9,940 bases of DNA from Bacteroidales bacterium UBA4347 (GTDB lineage Bacteria > Bacteroidota > Bacteroidia > Bacteroidales > P3): NCBI GenBank assembly GCA_002394185.1, contig DGTB01000053.1, positions 1 through 9,940 of the forward strand, given 5' to 3'. Positions within the stretch are counted from its first letter, which is position 1, and each line of letters starts with the position of its first letter. Shown here piece by piece: positions 7,074 through 9,940 of this stretch. The translations under genes and the position numbers were made by a program. Under the pieces are notes generated by a model. That model was not told the origin of the DNA. It did no database searches and saw nothing but the letters and a program-made list of their open reading frames with translations.

Positions 7074-7912
7074 AGACCGTAACTGTAGCCCACGCAGAGC
7101 CAACCCACGAGGCCTTTCTCCTCGGTGTAGGCCTTCAGTTTCGTGCCTTTAGCATTGGCGTCCACCGACTTTTCCATGTTGTAGTCAACCATCAGGCTGA
7201 CATCCAGCTTGCTTCGGCGGTCGATGCGGTATTCCACACCCAGGGTGCCGCGCAGGCGGTCGACGTACATGTTGTTGAACCCGTCGAGGAACCATCCGGC
7301 ATCGCCAGCCGTGGTGAAGGTGCTGCCGTTGTAGTAGCCCCAGGTGCCGGACGCCTCGTTGTACACCGCACTGACGGTCGGCGCATTGAACGTGTTGCGA
7401 ATTTCAAAGGAAACGTATGGCTCCCAGCGGCGCAACCCCTTGTAGGTCACCTTCACGCGGCTCTTCAAAGCCCAGGCGTTGGCCGGGTTCTGATACTCGT
7501 TGAAACTGTCCGTACGGTGCGTCATCTGCACTCGCTCGCGCAGCGACACCGTCCAGTCACCGAAACGGTAACTGCCCGTAACGTCGACGAAAACGCGGTG
7601 GCGCGGCGTCTTGAAGGCCGAGTTGTTGGAGCTGTAGTCATTGATGAGCGAATAGCCCAGGCCCACCTTGAGGTATGGGAGCACCTTGTAGCTGGCCCCC
7701 AGAGTGGTGTGGAAGCGGTCGAAGGCGCCGAAATTATTGTCGAAACGCACCTCTTCCCCAATCGAAACATGCAATCCCTTGACAATCTTCTTGTCCAACG
7801 TAACGGCCACTCGGCCGCCTACCTCGGGGTCGAGGCTTTCCTCGGTCTGCGCCGCCGCCCCCACGGGCAGCAGCGCAAGGGTCGCTGCCAATATAACACT
7901 AATGTATTTCAT
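7070..7912 (-). CDS. DUF2490-type outer-membrane protein
   Basis: A 280-residue exported protein. Residues 1-21 form a Sec signal peptide with likely cleavage after Ala21 (AAA|Q). The mature part alternates polar and hydrophobic residues with many aromatic strand ends (SYKVLPYLKVGLGYSLI, HRVFVDVTGSYRFGDWTVSLRERVQ, WEPYVSFEIRNTF, GTLGVEYRIDRRSKLDVSLMVDYNM) and ends in VGYSYGL. This fits a small outer-membrane beta barrel of the DUF2490 family, whose function is unknown. An AAAGG lies a few bases before the ATG. It follows the carbohydrate-binding lipoprotein gene on the same strand after 50 bases, so the two are probably one operon. From memory, DUF2490 and Cthe_2159-like genes recur together in Bacteroidota, which would suggest a joint envelope role; this is not proven by the window. 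The family call rests on general pattern, not on an alignment. Confidence 0.82.
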   Translation of the reverse strand: MKYISVILAATLALLPVGAAAQTEESLDPEVGGRVAVTLDKKIVKGLHVSIGEEVRFDNNFGAFDRFHTTLGASYKVLPYLKVGLGYSLINDYSSNNSAFKTPRHRVFVDVTGSYRFGDWTVSLRERVQMTHRTDSFNEYQNPANAWALKSRVKVTYKGLRRWEPYVSFEIRNTFNAPTVSAVYNEASGTWGYYNGSTFTTAGDAGWFLDGFNNMYVDRLRGTLGVEYRIDRRSKLDVSLMVDYNMEKSVDANAKGTKLKAYTEEKGLVGWLCVGYSYGL

Positions 7913-7921
7913 GCCTTTAAG

Positions 7922-7956
7922 CTCTAAACTCTTAACTCATAACTCTTAACTCATAA
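7922..7956. repeat. Five tandem 7-nt repeats between lipoprotein and DUF2490 genes
   Basis: Units on the plus strand are CTCTAAA, CTCTTAA, CTCATAA, CTCTTAA and CTCATAA, with the last four forming two copies of a 14-nt unit. They fill 35 of the 50 bases between the two minus-strand genes and so lie in the likely operon spacer, just upstream of the DUF2490 start. Copy number could vary by slippage and change the spacing. Confidence 0.85.
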
Positions 7957-7962
7957 CTGAAC

Positions 7963-9699
7963 CTACCATCCCCATCCGCCACCGCCGCCGGTATAGCTGC
8001 TGAGGTTCACACTGCTGCCGCCGCTGACGGTGGCGCCCTCGAGGAGCATGCCGTTCAGACGCGAGGTGCCGCCTTCGGTGCTGACACCGCTCTTCACAGT
8101 GGGCTGCCCGGAGCCCGCACCGGAAACGATGAGGCCGCTGCCGCCGCTGGAGGGGGTCTTGAAGGCGTAGGTGTCGTTGCCCACGGTGATGGAATACCAC
8201 GTGTTGCGGGTCCACGAGGTGGCGCGGTAGCAACTCTGCGTCAGCTGCGAGCCGTTCTCCAGGCCGCCGATGGCCATCAGGGTGCCGCCCTGCACGTAGA
8301 GTTTCTTGCCCCCCTCGGTGTTGGCGTCGATGGCCACCTCGGGCGAGGAGGCGCCGATGGCGTACACCACGCCGCCCTTGAGGTAGAGGTTGCCGTTGGC
8401 GTCGAGGCCGTCGTTGCCGGTGGAGTAGGCGCAGACAAAGCCGCCGCTGATGGTCATGTCGGAAGCCGAGTTGATGGCGTCGTCGCTCGACTGGCTGTAG
8501 ACTTCGCCGCCGGTGATGGTCAGCGTGCCTTTGGTTTCGATGCCCTCGTGCTTGGAGGCGACTACGGTGATGACACCGCCGGAAATCTCTATGTTGCCGT
8601 CGAACTTGATACCCTTGGCGCCCACGCTGTTGTCGCTGCTGCTGCCACCGCCGCCGGGGCCATGGCCGCCGCCACCACCCCAGCCACCGCCGCTGGAGGA
8701 GCCGAAGTTGCTGCCCGTCACGGTGATGTTCACCGTGCCTCCGCGGAAGTAGCCGTAGCCGTCGCCGCTGATGCCCTTGCCGCCGGAGCCGCTGTTGGTG
8801 ATGGTCAGGGTGCCGGCGTTCATCTCGAACAGCTGGTCGGCCTTGATGCCCGCCGTGCTGCTGGTGTCGGTGACGCCGTCGGTGGTGGTCACCACGGTGG
8901 AGCCGGTGACCTTGATGGTGGTCGCGCCTCCGTCGAAGCGCACCAGGCTGTCGCTGCTGAAGCCCTTCTTGCCGCCCGCCGAGACATTGACGTCGATGGC
9001 GCCCCCGCTCACAAGGATATAGCTCTTGCCCCGCACGCCGTGGCCTGCCGACGAGGATACCTTCACCGTGGCCCCACTGAGGAACTGCACCCAGTCGTCG
9101 CTCGTCACGCCGGCCTTGCCGGTGGCGTTGACGGTGAGCGCACCATTGCCGCTGAAGACAATCTGGCCCTCGCTGAAGAGCGCGGCCTTCTCGTCCTCGG
9201 TGGAGGGCGTGAGGCTATACGTGGCGCCGTCGGCCAGGGTGCTGCTTCCGCTGAGGAAGATGTCCACGCGCTTGCCCTTGTTGGGGGTATCCTCGAGGCC
9301 CTGCACATTGATGGCTGCGCCGCGGGTGTTGGTGATGCCCACACCGTTGAGCTGAATGCCCTGTTTCTTGCCGCTGTAAATCTTCAGGAAACCGTCGGTA
9401 GTGGTGCCGGAAAGGATGTAGAGCACCTTCTCGTCGCCGGCATTGCGGATGGTGACGTCGTTGCCGCTGACGGTGGCGCTGACGTTGCCTTCGGCACCGC
9501 TGACGGTGGCCGACCCGGAGGTAGAGTAGACGATGGTCACAGTGCGATCATAGTCTGTGGTGACACTGGAGGTGGTGTCCACCCCGTCACCGCCGCTGGT
9601 GCCGCCCGCAGTGGTGTCAGAAACAACAGTAATCTCGTCCTTTTGACACGCAACTGCCAGAAAAACAAACGATAAAATTATAAAAAAGGTCCGTTTCAT
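7963..9699 (-). CDS. Surface lipoprotein with Cthe_2159-like carbohydrate-binding beta-helix
   Basis: A 578-residue lipoprotein. Residues 1-17 form a lipoprotein signal with lipobox AVAC and acylated Cys18. The next residues QKDE fit the Bacteroidota surface-export signal X-K-(D/E)2, so it is predicted to sit on the outside of the outer membrane. After a Gly/Ser/Thr linker (about 23-50), residues 70-480 resemble the carbohydrate-binding Cthe_2159 family (PF14262), a calcium-binding beta helix reported to bind polygalacturonate and cellulose. Rungs of 22-25 residues repeat a K/D-G-I/L turn and a GG turn, with turns near 246, 309, 363, 386, 408 and 431. A Gly-rich, Trp/His-bearing insert lies at about 332-358, and the C terminus is five glycines then W-G-W. 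No enzyme motif is seen. The ATG at 9699 gives the intact signal peptide. No canonical TAnnTTTG box is found just upstream. The true ligand is unknown. Confidence 0.87.
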   Translation of the reverse strand: MKRTFFIILSFVFLAVACQKDEITVVSDTTAGGTSGGDGVDTTSSVTTDYDRTVTIVYSTSGSATVSGAEGNVSATVSGNDVTIRNAGDEKVLYILSGTTTDGFLKIYSGKKQGIQLNGVGITNTRGAAINVQGLEDTPNKGKRVDIFLSGSSTLADGATYSLTPSTEDEKAALFSEGQIVFSGNGALTVNATGKAGVTSDDWVQFLSGATVKVSSSAGHGVRGKSYILVSGGAIDVNVSAGGKKGFSSDSLVRFDGGATTIKVTGSTVVTTTDGVTDTSSTAGIKADQLFEMNAGTLTITNSGSGGKGISGDGYGYFRGGTVNITVTGSNFGSSSGGGWGGGGGHGPGGGGSSSDNSVGAKGIKFDGNIEISGGVITVVASKHEGIETKGTLTITGGEVYSQSSDDAINSASDMTISGGFVCAYSTGNDGLDANGNLYLKGGVVYAIGASSPEVAIDANTEGGKKLYVQGGTLMAIGGLENGSQLTQSCYRATSWTRNTWYSITVGNDTYAFKTPSSGGSGLIVSGAGSGQPTVKSGVSTEGGTSRLNGMLLEGATVSGGSSVNLSSYTGGGGGWGW

Positions 9700-9780
9700 A
9701 AGGTTATAATATTACATTTATCCAATATTTATGTACTCATTATTGCAAAAAACTTTCACCCCCAAACGTTTTTTTTCATG

Positions 9781-9818
9781 CCCCTACCCCACCCCAAACA
9801 CCCACCTGCCCCACACCC
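9781..9818 (-). other. Candidate G-quadruplex tract upstream of the lipoprotein gene
   Basis: The plus strand has six C runs of 3 or 4 (9781-9784, 9787-9790, 9792-9795, 9801-9803, 9809-9812, 9816-9818) with gaps of 2, 1, 5, 5 and 3 bases, and only one G in the whole tract. The minus strand therefore has six G runs with short loops, which satisfies the usual G3+N1-7 quadruplex rule. The G-rich strand is the sense strand of the lipoprotein gene, about 80-120 bases before its ATG, so it could act on its promoter or 5' leader. Confidence 0.7.
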
Positions 9819-9839
9819 AAAACGTATCAAATACGGCCG

Positions 9840-9939
9840 TTCTTATATTGTTCTTATATTGTTTACATATTGTTCTTACATTGTTCCTATATTGTGGATA
9901 TAAGAACAATATGTAAACAATATGCGAACATTATAAGAA
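9840..9939. repeat. Second inverted 11-nt repeat array, AT-rich, cut by the window end
   Basis: Left-arm units are TTCTTATATTG (9840-9850), the same again (9851-9861), TTTACATATTG (9862-9872), TTCTTACATTG (9873-9883) and TTCCTATATTG (9884-9894). After T9895 the right arm carries the complementary pattern: GGATATAAGAA (9896-9906), CAATATGTAAA (9907-9917), CAATATGCGAA (9918-9928) and CATTATAAGAA (9929-9939). CAATATGTAAA is the exact complement of the third left unit. The array may continue past 9940. Unit length and inverted-arm layout match the array at 321-410, but the sequence is unrelated. Confidence 0.88.
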
Positions 9940-9940
9940 C

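Larger units (their letters stand above)
9700..9940. other. Gene-free upstream region of the lipoprotein gene
   Basis: No protein gene is supported here; the 61-residue open frame at 9731-9916 runs through low-complexity repeats. Positions 9700-9750 are AT-rich and probably hold the minus-strand promoter, although only a TTTG (9749-9746, minus strand) and a loose AAATATTG (9730-9723) can be seen, at poor spacing. A C-rich tract and an 11-nt repeat array fill the rest and are described separately. Confidence 0.55.

Noticed and set aside
8548..9675. A 375-residue plus-strand ORF opposite the lipoprotein gene
   Set aside because: It is exactly in phase with the minus-strand gene, very rich in Ala/Gly/Val, and has no domain. 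The opposite strand encodes a lipoprotein with signal peptide and repeat structure.
9731..9916. A 61-residue plus-strand ORF at the window end
   Set aside because: It reads through the C-rich tract and the 11-nt repeats, so its product is low-complexity with no sign of selection as protein.

Overview
The window looks like a chromosomal segment of a member of the Bacteroidales (Bacteroidota), probably Prevotella-like or a related gut or rumen lineage. The evidence is two promoter -7 boxes of the TAnnTTTG type, little sign of Shine-Dalgarno sites, a lipoprotein with a Bacteroidota-type surface-export signal, a DUF2490 outer-membrane protein, and a fused large PurL. Coding DNA is GC-rich and intergenic DNA is AT-rich. 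The genus cannot be fixed from this sequence alone.

Layout. A tRNA with initiator-Met identity (14-85) is followed by a strong intrinsic terminator (102-135). About 390 bases without a gene follow, holding an unusual array of 11-nt repeats arranged as two inverted arms (321-410) and a promoter. A plus-strand cluster then begins: a small PlsC-like acyltransferase (529-1098), a full-length phosphoribosylformylglycinamidine synthase purL (1120-4851), a hairpin (4882-4914), a maltose/galactoside-type O-acetyltransferase (4936-5496) and a 76-residue protein resembling a single helicase-associated (HA) domain (5511-5741). A canonical Bacteroidota promoter (5753-5784) drives an M20 family amidohydrolase (5806-7011). 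A long AT-rich hairpin separates it from a convergent minus-strand pair: a surface lipoprotein of the Cthe_2159-like carbohydrate-binding beta-helix family (7963-9699, upstream) and a DUF2490 outer-membrane protein (7070-7912, downstream). The last 240 bases hold no gene. They hold a C-rich tract whose complement is a strong G-quadruplex candidate, and a second 11-nt repeat array with inverted arms that runs off the end.

How the genes work together. The plus-strand genes are mostly housekeeping: phospholipid acylation, de novo purine synthesis, sugar acetylation and amide hydrolysis. The minus-strand pair is likely a cell-envelope unit, with a surface carbohydrate-binding lipoprotein and an outer-membrane barrel. 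The most distinctive aspect of the window is its intergenic DNA. Four gaps carry short tandem repeats with units of 7 or 11 nt (neither a multiple of 3). Both 11-nt arrays, and the hairpin at 7009-7058, have inverted arms. The large ORFs opposite purL, the amidohydrolase and the lipoprotein are codon-phase shadows, not genes.
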